A stretch of DNA of 6,156 bases from Candidatus Hodarchaeota archaeon (GCA_016839665.1 JAEOTU010000191.1:1-6156), one strand, 5' to 3'; shown: positions 1 to 5,913, counted from the first letter of the stretch. Numbers and translations: made by a program. Notes: generated by a model from the sequence alone, not told the origin.

Positions 1-1001
1 CTGAAGCGAAAGAAGCAGGGATTATAATCCTAAATGAAATTGGAGTCGATCCAGGTATTGACCATATGTCAGCAAAGAAGATAATAGATGATGTTCACGA
101 TAGAGGAGGCAAGATTCTTTCTTTTAAGTCCTATTGTGGTGGATTACCACACCCCGAAGACAATACCAATCCTTGGGGGTATAAGTTGTCTTGGTCACCC
201 CGAGGGGTGATTTTAGCGGGAAAAAATGATGCAAAATATCAAGAAGACAAAAAAACAATTGAAATTCCTGGAAAAGACCTATTTGAGCATCATTATCCCT
301 ATCCTGTGGACGGATTAGAGGATGACTATGAAGCTTATCCTAATCGGGACTCTCTACCATATATTGATATTTACGAGATTCCTGAAGCAAAAACGATGTT
401 TAGAGGCACCCTCAGAAATACTGGGTGGTGTAATGCCCTCAAAAAAGTTTCAGAAATGGGTTACATGGATATGGAAGAACAAGAATTTCCTCCAGGATTT
501 ACTTATAACCATCTTTCAAATAAACTGTTAGGAGTCTCCCCAGAAGCGAATTCTAAGGAAGAATTCATGAAAAAGTTCAATTTCTCTTCAGAAAATGATA
601 TTGTCAGAAGATTTGAGTGGATGGGATTGTTTGGTGAGGATAAAGTTCCTTCTACAAATATTTCTCCTCTTGATGCCCTTTGTCATCAATGGGAAGCTCA
701 TTTGCAATATGCTCCAGGTGAAAGAGATATGCTAATCATGGTTCATGAGTTCGAGTATGACTTGCCTGAGGGTAAAGAGAAACATATCTCTACTATGGTT
801 GATTATGGTATTAAGGACGGAGCAACGTCAATGTCTCGTACTGTAGGTTTACCCGCAGCAATTGGCATTAGAATGATATTAAAAGGTGAAATAACCGATA
901 CAGGGGTTCAAATCCCTGTGAAAAAATCTGTGTATGAGCCAATCTTGAAAGAGCTCAAGAAACTCAATATTGGGTTTTCCGAACGAATAGAAAAATTATA
1001 G
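1..1001 (+). CDS. Saccharopine reductase (saccharopine dehydrogenase, LYS9-like), 5' end outside window
   Basis: This enzyme family couples 2-aminoadipate 6-semialdehyde and glutamate into saccharopine with NAD(P)H, or runs the reverse step, in cytosolic lysine metabolism. The frame is open from base 3 to the TAG at 999-1001, so the true start lies upstream; the ATG at 66 is internal. Just before that ATG the frame reads NEIGVDPGIDHMSA, the family's signature at the edge of the substrate-binding domain. The C-terminal part carries SMSRTVGLPAAIGIRMIL, then a GV-x-x-P and a YEPILKELKKLNI tail, as in yeast Lys9 and the animal AASS C-terminal half. About 332 residues are visible; the N-terminal Rossmann dinucleotide-binding part is missing because the window begins inside the gene. 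The family is clear. Whether the cell uses it to make or degrade lysine cannot be read from this window. Confidence 0.9.
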   Translation, partial: EAKEAGIIILNEIGVDPGIDHMSAKKIIDDVHDRGGKILSFKSYCGGLPHPEDNTNPWGYKLSWSPRGVILAGKNDAKYQEDKKTIEIPGKDLFEHHYPYPVDGLEDDYEAYPNRDSLPYIDIYEIPEAKTMFRGTLRNTGWCNALKKVSEMGYMDMEEQEFPPGFTYNHLSNKLLGVSPEANSKEEFMKKFNFSSENDIVRRFEWMGLFGEDKVPSTNISPLDALCHQWEAHLQYAPGERDMLIMVHEFEYDLPEGKEKHISTMVDYGIKDGATSMSRTVGLPAAIGIRMILKGEITDTGVQIPVKKSVYEPILKELKKLNIGFSERIEKL

Positions 1002-1006
1002 TCTAC

Positions 1007-1028
1007 TTTTTTCTTCTTCTTTTTTTTC
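1007..1028 (+). terminator. T-rich tract, probable archaeal-type terminator
   Basis: Six bases after the saccharopine reductase stop there is an almost pure pyrimidine run: T6, three C-interrupted blocks, then T8. Archaeal RNA polymerase can terminate at such U-rich runs without a hairpin, and no hairpin is seen here. It lies only 15 bases before the methyltransferase ATG, so it would separate the two genes unless read-through occurs. If it works, the methyltransferase needs its own promoter, possibly the AAAAATTATAG stretch at 991-1001 inside the end of the upstream gene. Confidence 0.5.
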
Positions 1029-1033
1029 ATAGA

Positions 1034-1049
1034 GAAAGCTGAAATGCAA
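1034..1049 (+). repeat. 16-bp sequence shared with the dph2 start region (copy 1)
   Basis: GAAAGCTGAAATGCAA covers the start codon of the methyltransferase (ATG at 1044). An exact copy occurs at 5999-6014 on the same strand, across the start of dph2. Identity stops on both sides. Neither copy contains a canonical GGAGG/GGTGA ribosome site. Its role is unknown. Confidence 0.75.
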
Positions 1050-2084
1050 GTTCTTTTTCCAAAAACCAGATATCAAGGTAGTAAATCAAAATTAATTGAT
1101 TGGTTTTTACCTATTTTTCAGAAAGTGAAGTTCAACACTGTTTTAGATGCGTTTGGCGGGACGGGCGCAGTCAGTCACATGTTTAAGAGAATGGGTAAGG
1201 AGGTTACTTTTAACGATCTACTTACCTCGAATTGGTATATTGGAAAAGCATTAATTGAAAATAATTCAACAAAGTTTGATCTTTCAAAAATAGTGTCACT
1301 TTTTGAAAGAAAAAACAATAGTACTTATCGTACCACTATTCAAGATCATTTTAAAGATATATATTATACTAAGGAAGAAAACAAACTTCTAGACATTACA
1401 ATACAGAATATTCTTCAGTTGGAAAATCAATTCGAACAAGCGATCTGTTTATATGGTCTCTTTCAAGCGTGCATTCAAAAGCGTCCTTTTAATCTTTTTC
1501 ACAGGAAAAATTTGTATCTTCGGTTGAATAATGTAAGTCGAAGCTTCGGCAATAAAAAGACATGGGATACACCTTTCCCTGATCTGATGATGAGAGCAAT
1601 AGAAGAATGTAATCAAGCGATATTTAGCAATAATCGAACCAACAAAGCATTAAACTATCCTATTCTAGACATACCATTATTAGAAGAAGGATTCGATTTG
1701 GTCTATCTTGATCCTCCGTATATCTCCTCGAATGGAGTAGGAGTAAACTATAGAGATTTTTACCATTTCCTTGAGGGGATATGTAACTATGACAACTGGG
1801 AAGAAATGATTGACTTTGAGTCTAAACATAGACGTCTAAAAACCATCTCAGACGAATGGTCTAATCCAAAACAAATTTCATATGAATTTGAAAAAACCAT
1901 TAAAAAATTCAAGGATTTTAAAATCGTTATTTCCTATCGTGACCCTGGTACTCCGAAGATTGATACGATAAAGGATGTTCTGTTCAGTTATAAAAATAAG
2001 ATTGAAGTACAGATGATAGATTACAAATATGTTCTAACAAAGCCGAAAAAAACAGTCAAAGAAGTCCTAATAATATCAGAATAA
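1044..2084 (+). CDS. D12-class (Dam/FokI-like) DNA adenine-N6 methyltransferase
   Basis: The product is 346 residues and should transfer a methyl group from SAM to the N6 of adenine in a specific DNA site. Motifs appear in the order expected for the D12 (alpha) class. RYQGSKSKL at residues 9-17 is the motif X region. VLDAFGGTGAVS at 33-44 is the SAM-binding motif I. KRPFNLFHRKN lies mid-protein, in the region that precedes target recognition. YLDPPY at 221-226 is catalytic motif IV. The C-terminal YKYVLTKPKKTVKEVLII end is common in FokI-type and orphan relatives. No restriction endonuclease is adjacent: the left neighbour is metabolic and the right neighbour is a convergent GNAT gene 27 bp away. 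It may therefore be an orphan methylase, a phage-resistance remnant, or have its partner elsewhere. The recognition sequence cannot be read from the protein. The ATG at 1044 is the first in frame, without a clear Shine-Dalgarno. Confidence 0.9.
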   Translation: MQVLFPKTRYQGSKSKLIDWFLPIFQKVKFNTVLDAFGGTGAVSHMFKRMGKEVTFNDLLTSNWYIGKALIENNSTKFDLSKIVSLFERKNNSTYRTTIQDHFKDIYYTKEENKLLDITIQNILQLENQFEQAICLYGLFQACIQKRPFNLFHRKNLYLRLNNVSRSFGNKKTWDTPFPDLMMRAIEECNQAIFSNNRTNKALNYPILDIPLLEEGFDLVYLDPPYISSNGVGVNYRDFYHFLEGICNYDNWEEMIDFESKHRRLKTISDEWSNPKQISYEFEKTIKKFKDFKIVISYRDPGTPKIDTIKDVLFSYKNKIEVQMIDYKYVLTKPKKTVKEVLIISE

Positions 2085-2111
2085 TGGACAAAATCAGCTC
2101 CTGAAAACGAA

Positions 2112-2909
2112 TTAATTTCCTTGTTTTCGATCACAGTAAATAGCAAAGGTCTTTGCTTTTTCACGAAACCCTAAATTTTTGTACAAACTCCGAGCAGCGG
2201 TATTTTTCTCCTCTACCCAAGAGAAAATTTTCTTTAATTGGTATTGGGAGAATAATTCTTGACACAAAACACCAACGGTTTTCAAAGCATATCCCTGCTT
2301 TCTTTCTAAAAGCTTCGTCTCGATTCCTCTTAGTATAGCAAAGCTAAACGATTTGTGGGTTAAAATGTGAGGAGCTGACGCGAAACTGACAATCTTTTCA
2401 TTTTTCAAGAGACCGAAGGCTAATCCTCCAACGAGAGAGCGGTAACGCTTTGGTAGAGGATACTTAGAAGATGGAAACTGGACAATTCGGTTATCAACAG
2501 ATTCAGGGATAGATAAGTGTTCTTTAGATAGACTTAGAGTCAGATATGTGTTGTAGGACTCTGCTGGTCTATTATTCTCTAATGATCGAAGATTTTCAAA
2601 GCGTTGAATAACCTCTTCCCATCTTTCTTCTTCAAAAAATAATACATTATTAGTTTTATACCATCGAATACGATCCTCTAGTTCCCAAATATCATTTCCA
2701 AAGAGTGTATATTTGTTATCGAAACGGAAAATATAACGTAGTGGATCAACAGTAAAAGCAAGGTCAGTAGTTTCTCGTTGGTTATATAAATACCATAAAA
2801 TGTAACAAATGACACTGAGTGGTTGCTGTTGAAGTTTTTCTACAAAAAATTGCCAGTTTGATGTATTCGTTTCGTTTGACAAGAGCACACTCGACTCCGT
2901 ACACTTCAA
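2112..2909 (-). CDS. GNAT-family N-acetyltransferase (FR47-like C-terminal domain)
   Basis: The product is 265 residues. The C-terminal half, from about 160, looks like a GNAT acetyltransferase using acetyl-CoA or another acyl-CoA. ERKQGYA at 202-208 fits the motif A pyrophosphate loop (R/Q-x-x-G-x-G/A). KNTAARSLYKNLGFRE at 225-240 is the classic motif B end, with the tyrosine and LGF that contact CoA. Residues 1-150 match nothing I recognise and may position the substrate, which is unknown. The frame has no ATG at all: the called start is TTG at 2909, and an upstream in-frame stop lies at 2925-2927. A GAGGT ribosome site at 2922-2926 is 12 bases from this TTG but only 8 from an out-of-frame ATG at 2911-2913, so the first residues are uncertain or a frameshift is hidden there. 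It is divergent from the acyl-CoA-binding protein, an interesting pairing because both bind CoA thioesters, though no functional link is shown. Confidence 0.75.
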   Translation of the reverse strand: MKCTESSVLLSNETNTSNWQFFVEKLQQQPLSVICYILWYLYNQRETTDLAFTVDPLRYIFRFDNKYTLFGNDIWELEDRIRWYKTNNVLFFEEERWEEVIQRFENLRSLENNRPAESYNTYLTLSLSKEHLSIPESVDNRIVQFPSSKYPLPKRYRSLVGGLAFGLLKNEKIVSFASAPHILTHKSFSFAILRGIETKLLERKQGYALKTVGVLCQELFSQYQLKKIFSWVEEKNTAARSLYKNLGFREKAKTFAIYCDRKQGN

Positions 2910-2921
2910 CCATTGATATAA

Positions 2922-2926
2922 ACCTC
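2922..2926 (-). promoter_or_regulatory. Ribosome binding site GAGGT for the GNAT gene
   Basis: On the - strand GAGGT is followed by 8 bases and then ATG (2913-2911), or by 12 bases and then the in-frame TTG (2909-2907). The spacing fits the out-of-frame ATG better. That is the reason the GNAT start is flagged as doubtful. Confidence 0.55.
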
Positions 2927-2954
2927 AGTATAAAGTTCTTGTCTTATAAACTAT

Positions 2955-2960
2955 GAGGAG
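2955..2960 (+). promoter_or_regulatory. Ribosome binding site GAGGAG deciding the TTG start of the acyl-CoA-binding gene
   Basis: GAGGAG lies 9 bases before TTG at 2970-2972. There is no in-frame ATG between the upstream stop (2931-2933) and the conserved domain, so this site fixes TTG as the start. The ATG at 2953 that overlaps the site is out of frame. Confidence 0.75.
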
Positions 2961-2969
2961 AAACAAGAC

Positions 2970-3242
2970 TTGTCGGAAGAAACAAACTCTACAATCAAAT
3001 CAAAATTTGATGAAACAGTTCAACGTGCCAATAATCTACCGAACCAACCTCCTGAAGTCTTGCTAGAGATGTATGGGCTTTATAAACAGGCTCTTATGGG
3101 TGATGTGTCAGGAAAACGACCAGGGCGAGTGAAGGTTAAAGCACGATACAAATATGACGCATGGGCGTCCAGAAAAGGAATGTCCAGAGAAGATGCAATG
3201 AAAGCGTACATCGAATTAATAGAAAAACTTGAAAGTCCGTAA
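2970..3242 (+). CDS. Acyl-CoA-binding protein (ACBP)
   Basis: A stand-alone small cytosolic four-helix protein of 90 residues, the usual ACBP length. The family binds medium- and long-chain acyl-CoA esters and buffers or delivers them. The fold signature is intact: MYGLYKQALMGD at 34-45, RPG at 50-52, YKYDAWASRKGMS at 60-72 and EDAMKAYIELIEKL at 74-87. Set against bovine ACBP from memory, the ligand-contact residues Tyr28, Lys32, Lys54 and Tyr73 correspond to Tyr35, Lys39, Lys61 and Tyr80, all present. The usual KGKAKWDAW stretch is here VKARYKYDAW, with Tyr for Trp. The start is TTG with a strong GAGGAG site. The gene is convergent with xerA and divergent from the GNAT gene. ACBP is best known in eukaryotes and some bacteria; in an archaeon with isoprenoid lipids it hints at fatty acyl-CoA metabolism, for example beta-oxidation. 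Confidence 0.93.
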   Translation: MSEETNSTIKSKFDETVQRANNLPNQPPEVLLEMYGLYKQALMGDVSGKRPGRVKVKARYKYDAWASRKGMSREDAMKAYIELIEKLESP

Positions 3243-3255
3243 ATTATCAAATTAA

Positions 3256-3260
3256 TTTTT
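3256..3260 (+). terminator. Short T5 run after the acyl-CoA-binding gene
   Basis: The 28-bp gap between the convergent ends of the acyl-CoA-binding gene and xerA is AT-rich and holds AATTAATTTTTGC with a T5 run on +. The - strand has only T2-T3 runs. This may be the + strand terminator. There is no hairpin. Confidence 0.3.
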
Positions 3261-3270
3261 GCTTACGAGA

Positions 3271-4161
3271 TTAACCTTCAGAAACTTTTAGCTTTGATAA
3301 AGGATGTCCCAAATCATAAGATTTTCTAAGGTGCTCTAATGAAACGTGTGTATATAGCTGTGTGGTTGACAAAGAGGCATGTCCCAGAAGCTCTTGGATG
3401 ACGCGAATATCAACATCATTCGATAAAAGATGTGTAGCAAACGCGTGACGTAAAGTGTGGGGTGTCAACTCTTTATCTATTAAATCTGTTGATTCTTTGT
3501 ACTTTTTCACAATTCGTTGGATTGAACGGGCAGTTAAGCGATGGCCCGAGCGATTTAAGATTAATGCATGTTCTTTAGTATCACTTTTCCGAATTTTTAG
3601 GTATTCCTCTAGGATAGTTACTATTCCATCAGGAACAGGGATCATTCGATCTTTGTTACCCTTTCCTCCTACCACATGAATAATGCGGTTTTTAAGATCT
3701 ATTTGGTCAGTGTTAAGGTCACTTAATTCTGATACCCGCATACCAGTTCCATATAGCAGAAAGAGAATAGCTCTATCACGGGGATTATCAGGAGTTTCAA
3801 GAAGCTTTAATGCTTCTTCCACGGAGATTGTTTTAGGTAACGATTTAGGAATTTTTGGAGATTCAATATTCTCGGTTGGATTCGATCTAACAAATCCTTC
3901 TTTCTTCAAGAACTTAAAAAATGATTTCAAGGAACAGATCTTACGATGTAAACTCCTTGCGGAATAATCTCTATCACGTTTCAGATGTAAGAGAAAACGT
4001 CTTAGGTCTGTAGTGGTTGTATTTTCAAACGCTTTATGCTCATTAAACTGGTTAAACATTTTCAGATCATAGGAATATTCACGAATTGTCTTCGGTGAGT
4101 ATCCTTTCTCGATTTCAAGTGTGATTAGAAAATCGTCAATTAACAAAGTTATTCCATCCAT
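3271..4161 (-). CDS. xerA: XerA/XerC/D-like tyrosine recombinase
   Basis: The product has 296 residues, close to E. coli XerD and to archaeal XerA. In archaea this family resolves chromosome dimers at a dif site; relatives act as integrases. The N-terminal SAM-like core-binding domain spans about 5-90 (DFLITLEIEKGYSPKTIREY; RKICSLKSFFKFLKKEG). The catalytic domain has a full set of residues: Arg142 in GTGMRVSEL, Lys167 in GGKGNKDR, His235 and Arg238 in HTLRHAFATH, His261 in LGHASLSTTQLYTH, and nucleophile Tyr270. The tail SYDLGHPLSK resembles the end of Xer proteins rather than phage integrases. No att-like direct repeats or cargo genes surround it, which favours a housekeeping Xer over a mobile-element integrase. 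The ATG at 4161 is the first in frame; no strong Shine-Dalgarno precedes it. A dif-like palindrome lies about 50-75 bp upstream. Confidence 0.88.
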   Translation of the reverse strand: MDGITLLIDDFLITLEIEKGYSPKTIREYSYDLKMFNQFNEHKAFENTTTTDLRRFLLHLKRDRDYSARSLHRKICSLKSFFKFLKKEGFVRSNPTENIESPKIPKSLPKTISVEEALKLLETPDNPRDRAILFLLYGTGMRVSELSDLNTDQIDLKNRIIHVVGGKGNKDRMIPVPDGIVTILEEYLKIRKSDTKEHALILNRSGHRLTARSIQRIVKKYKESTDLIDKELTPHTLRHAFATHLLSNDVDIRVIQELLGHASLSTTQLYTHVSLEHLRKSYDLGHPLSKLKVSEG

Positions 4162-4208
4162 ATTTCATGGAAGGAAGTGTCGTAAAACATTTTCAAAGAA
4201 GTGGAACA

Positions 4209-4236
4209 TTTAGATAATATCTTACTTATCGAGTAA
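4209..4236. other. Candidate dif-like recombination site or xerA operator
   Basis: In the xerA upstream gap, GATAATATC (4213-4221, palindromic around its central A) abuts the hairpin CTTACT-TATCG-AGTAAG (4221-4237). Read on the - strand, a 28-bp Xer-like layout can be drawn: left arm TTACTCGATAA, 6-bp centre GTAAGA, right arm TATTATCTAAA. The right arm agrees at 9 of 11 positions with TTATATCTAAA, the right arm of the Pyrococcus abyssi dif as I remember it. The left arm agrees at 5 of 11, including the inner ATAA. The two arms are only weakly symmetrical with each other. An alternative is an operator or promoter for xerA. Confidence 0.3.
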
Positions 4237-4240
4237 GTTT

Positions 4241-4256
4241 CAAACAAAAAGAAAGG
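4241..4256 (-). terminator. T-rich tract after the coiled-coil/winged-helix gene
   Basis: On the - strand CCTTTCTTTTTGTTTG begins 8 bases after the TAA at 4264-4266. It resembles a U-rich archaeal terminator. If it works, xerA is transcribed from its own promoter in the remaining 80 bp. Confidence 0.35.
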
Positions 4257-4263
4257 TGTGGAA

Positions 4264-4782
4264 TTAGTATATTTTGGTCACTAATTTAGCTTTTCCTTCT
4301 TCTTCGTCATATGCAATTAATTCTGCCCGATTTAGCTCATGTATGGAATGTAAAACTATTGCGGCAGAAAACCCTGTAGCTGCGGTTAATTCTTGGCGTG
4401 TCATCTCTTTTTCTGTTTCACCACCATGGAGCAAATAAAGAATCTTCGCATGGGGCTTTCCCTCAAATACTTTTTCAAGGAGAGTGATGTAGATTGACAG
4501 TAACTGCTTCACATCAAGTGATGCCTCCTCTTTCTCTGAGAGTTCCGAGAAGAGATCAGATACCTTTCTAAAATCATCCTCAAGCGATTTATATTCAGAT
4601 TCTAATCGTTTCTGTTCTTTTTGAGCTTCATTTAATTTCTCCTCTCTTTCCGATAATAATTTCTCTTTTTCTACGACTTGACGCTGTTTCTCGGCCAAGT
4701 CATTCTCCATAGTAACGATAGTATTCTTTATTTTTTCAATCGTAGGCACAATTTCTTCTATTCTTATTTTCTCATCACTCAT
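4264..4782 (-). CDS. Coiled-coil protein with C-terminal winged-helix domain, function unknown
   Basis: This 172-residue soluble protein has two parts. Residues about 8-85 are highly charged with heptad spacing (EKQRQVVEKEKLLSEREEKL and onward), a long coiled coil that suggests a dimer or a partner-binding rod. A linker helix, VKQLLSIYITLLEKVFEGKP (91-110), follows. Residues 111-172 look like a winged helix of MarR/ArsR-like type: HAKILYLLHG, then TRQELTAATGFSAAIVLHSIHELNRAELIAYDE, where a helix-turn-helix would fall at TRQELTAATGFSAAIVLHSI, then a wing ending in KAKLVTKIY. It could bind DNA or, like some winged helices, act in protein assembly; I do not recognise the family. The start is well supported by AGGTGG 7 bases before the ATG. 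It lies 102 bp upstream of xerA on the same strand, so a regulatory or chromosome-related role is conceivable but not shown. Confidence 0.8.
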   Translation of the reverse strand: MSDEKIRIEEIVPTIEKIKNTIVTMENDLAEKQRQVVEKEKLLSEREEKLNEAQKEQKRLESEYKSLEDDFRKVSDLFSELSEKEEASLDVKQLLSIYITLLEKVFEGKPHAKILYLLHGGETEKEMTRQELTAATGFSAAIVLHSIHELNRAELIAYDEEEGKAKLVTKIY

Positions 4783-4789
4783 TTAACTT

Positions 4790-4795
4790 CCACCT
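4790..4795 (-). promoter_or_regulatory. Ribosome binding site AGGTGG
   Basis: On the - strand AGGTGG is followed by seven bases (AAGTTAA) and then the ATG at 4782. It is a close match to the archaeal anti-Shine-Dalgarno complement and confirms the start of the coiled-coil/winged-helix gene. Confidence 0.65.
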
Positions 4796-4853
4796 TGCTG
4801 TTTTTTCCATAACTATTTTTAGAAAATCTTCCTCTTAATACACCAGTTGACAC

Positions 4854-4861
4854 TTTATAAA
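4854..4861 (-). promoter_or_regulatory. TATA box TTTATAAA for the coiled-coil/winged-helix gene
   Basis: On the - strand the context is TTAGGTTTATAAAGTG. A start about 25 bp downstream would give a leader of roughly 45-50 bases containing the AGGTGG ribosome site. The box itself is a palindrome, but no + strand gene follows, so - is the likely direction. Confidence 0.55.
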
Positions 4862-4872
4862 CCTAATTCCCC

Positions 4873-4878
4873 AAAAAA
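4873..4878 (-). terminator. T6 run after the 330-residue protein gene
   Basis: On the - strand, GATTGATTTTTTGGGG lies about 20 bases past the TGA at 4899-4901. The T6 run is a plausible terminator and sits just before the TATA box of the next gene, which favours separate transcripts. Confidence 0.35.
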
Positions 4879-4898
4879 TCAATCTAATTTGTTTCTCT

Positions 4899-5891
4899 TC
4901 ATTGAAGGATATCATTATCTTCAGTATATTGATTATCGTAATCTTGAGGATAAATTTCTCTGCTTTCTCTCACTTTAGGTCGGTTAAATAGGGCAATATA
5001 GCCATTTTTATCGTATAATTGTTCCAAGTTTTCCATTGATTCTTCTTCCCAAACTCTTCGCTTTTCATTATTTATCAAAATGGATTCTGAGAAGCTCCAA
5101 TTATCACAGATGCTTTGAACTTGATCTACTATCGATTCAGGTGATATGGCAAAAAATTTAGCTATTTTATAAAATGAGATGAGAACAATTTGTATGTCAA
5201 AACAGCTAATAATTTTGTACAATCCATCGATAATCGTTTGTTTACGGTTAATTTTCGTATCTGCAGCAGTTTCAGATGATCTTGAGAATCTTTGGTTATA
5301 TTCGACGAAATCACCCAAATTTATCCTAAGTAAATCGAATTTAGAAGGGAAAAATTCACTCATGTCACGAACAGAACCAACAGCGATGGTATTTTTGGTA
5401 AAAGTAATTGGTTGTGGAAAAAGGGTAAATGATGGAGGAAGAGTCACAGAATTAGATTCCATTCCACTCTCATTTAAAGGCGCATGATAGTGTACTTCAC
5501 CACTAACAAGAGTAATTGGTTCATATTTTTGAACAATGTGGCCTTTTATTGACATGAATCGAAGTTTAGGTAATTCAGTAATATCTAAGTTCGTACCAAT
5601 GATGGATAAATCTAAATGTTTAGCAAGTGGAAAGTAAAAAGGTGCGTTCGTTAAAGCGGACGATCCGTCAACAATATAGAGGGTTTCGAGAGAACACGTT
5701 TGTCCACGAGCTTCAAAGTCCAACTCATCAGTTATCTTCCGTGTTATAATGGAATAACGAGGAATACCTTTATACTCTCTATAGAGTTTATGAAAATGAG
5801 TTCGAAAGAATAAGTAATCTGGAACACATAGGAGGCGTACTCGTTTAGCTGCTCGTAGAATCCCGTGGTCTTTCAAAAAAATTTCGAGCAT
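4899..5891 (-). CDS. Uncharacterised 330-residue protein, possibly with short leucine-rich-repeat-like stretch
   Basis: I do not recognise this protein. It has no signal peptide, no clear membrane span and no obvious catalytic motif. The N-terminus (residues 10-40) is basic and helical-looking. Three stretches at 67-76 (SLETLYIVDG), 92-102 (HLDLSIIGTNL) and 107-116 (LPKLRFMSIK) have the LxxLxI/LxxL rhythm of degenerate leucine-rich repeats. Together with the preceding short helical region they loosely recall F-box/LRR proteins, a weak resemblance only. Residues 217-265 form a hydrophobic helical part (IIDGLYKIISCFDIQIVLIS), and the last 25 residues are acidic and probably disordered. The ATG at 5891 has AGGG 7 bases upstream. 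The gene is divergent from dph2. The composition resembles its neighbours, and the long open frame with a ribosome site supports a real gene. Confidence 0.75.
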   Translation of the reverse strand: MLEIFLKDHGILRAAKRVRLLCVPDYLFFRTHFHKLYREYKGIPRYSIITRKITDELDFEARGQTCSLETLYIVDGSSALTNAPFYFPLAKHLDLSIIGTNLDITELPKLRFMSIKGHIVQKYEPITLVSGEVHYHAPLNESGMESNSVTLPPSFTLFPQPITFTKNTIAVGSVRDMSEFFPSKFDLLRINLGDFVEYNQRFSRSSETAADTKINRKQTIIDGLYKIISCFDIQIVLISFYKIAKFFAISPESIVDQVQSICDNWSFSESILINNEKRRVWEEESMENLEQLYDKNGYIALFNRPKVRESREIYPQDYDNQYTEDNDILQ

Positions 5892-5913
5892 AATTTTTCC
5901 CTATAATATGAAG

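Larger units (their letters stand above)
2910..2969. promoter_or_regulatory. 60-bp divergent promoter region between GNAT and acyl-CoA-binding genes
   Basis: Three TATA-like elements are packed here: GATATAAAC at 2915-2923, AGTATAAAG around 2928-2936 and CTTATAAAC around 2944-2952. Allowing about 25 bp from TATA to transcript start, the left element could serve the acyl-CoA-binding gene on +. The right element, read on - as GTTTATAAG, could serve the GNAT gene. The two promoters would overlap, so transcription of the pair could be mutually exclusive or shared through one regulator. The assignment of elements is inferred from spacing only. Confidence 0.5.

Noticed and set aside
322..531. Open frame of 69 codons on +
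   Set aside because: It lies wholly inside the saccharopine reductase gene in another frame and has no ribosome site or recognisable domain.
2153..2338. Open frame on + opposite the GNAT gene
   Set aside because: It is antisense to the conserved GNAT motifs; composition and translation look like a shadow.
1044..2909. Methyltransferase plus GNAT-type gene as a defence or restriction-modification module
   Set aside because: The genes are convergent, and the second has clear acetyltransferase motifs but no nuclease or toxin signature.
2953..3075. ATG frame overlapping the GAGGAG site before the acyl-CoA-binding gene
   Set aside because: It is out of frame with the conserved protein, stops after about 40 codons, and its ATG overlaps the ribosome site that serves the TTG start.
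3455..3967. Two open frames on + (3455-3679 and 3683-3967) opposite xerA
   Set aside because: Both are antisense to the fully conserved catalytic domain of the recombinase and show no domain of their own.
3271..4161. Recombinase as the integrase of a mobile element
   Set aside because: No tRNA, att-like direct repeats or element genes are visible nearby, and the C-terminus resembles housekeeping Xer proteins.
5179..5487. Open frame of 102 codons on + opposite the 330-residue protein
   Set aside because: No ribosome site or recognisable motif; the minus-strand frame is far longer and has a ribosome site at its start, so this is taken as a shadow.
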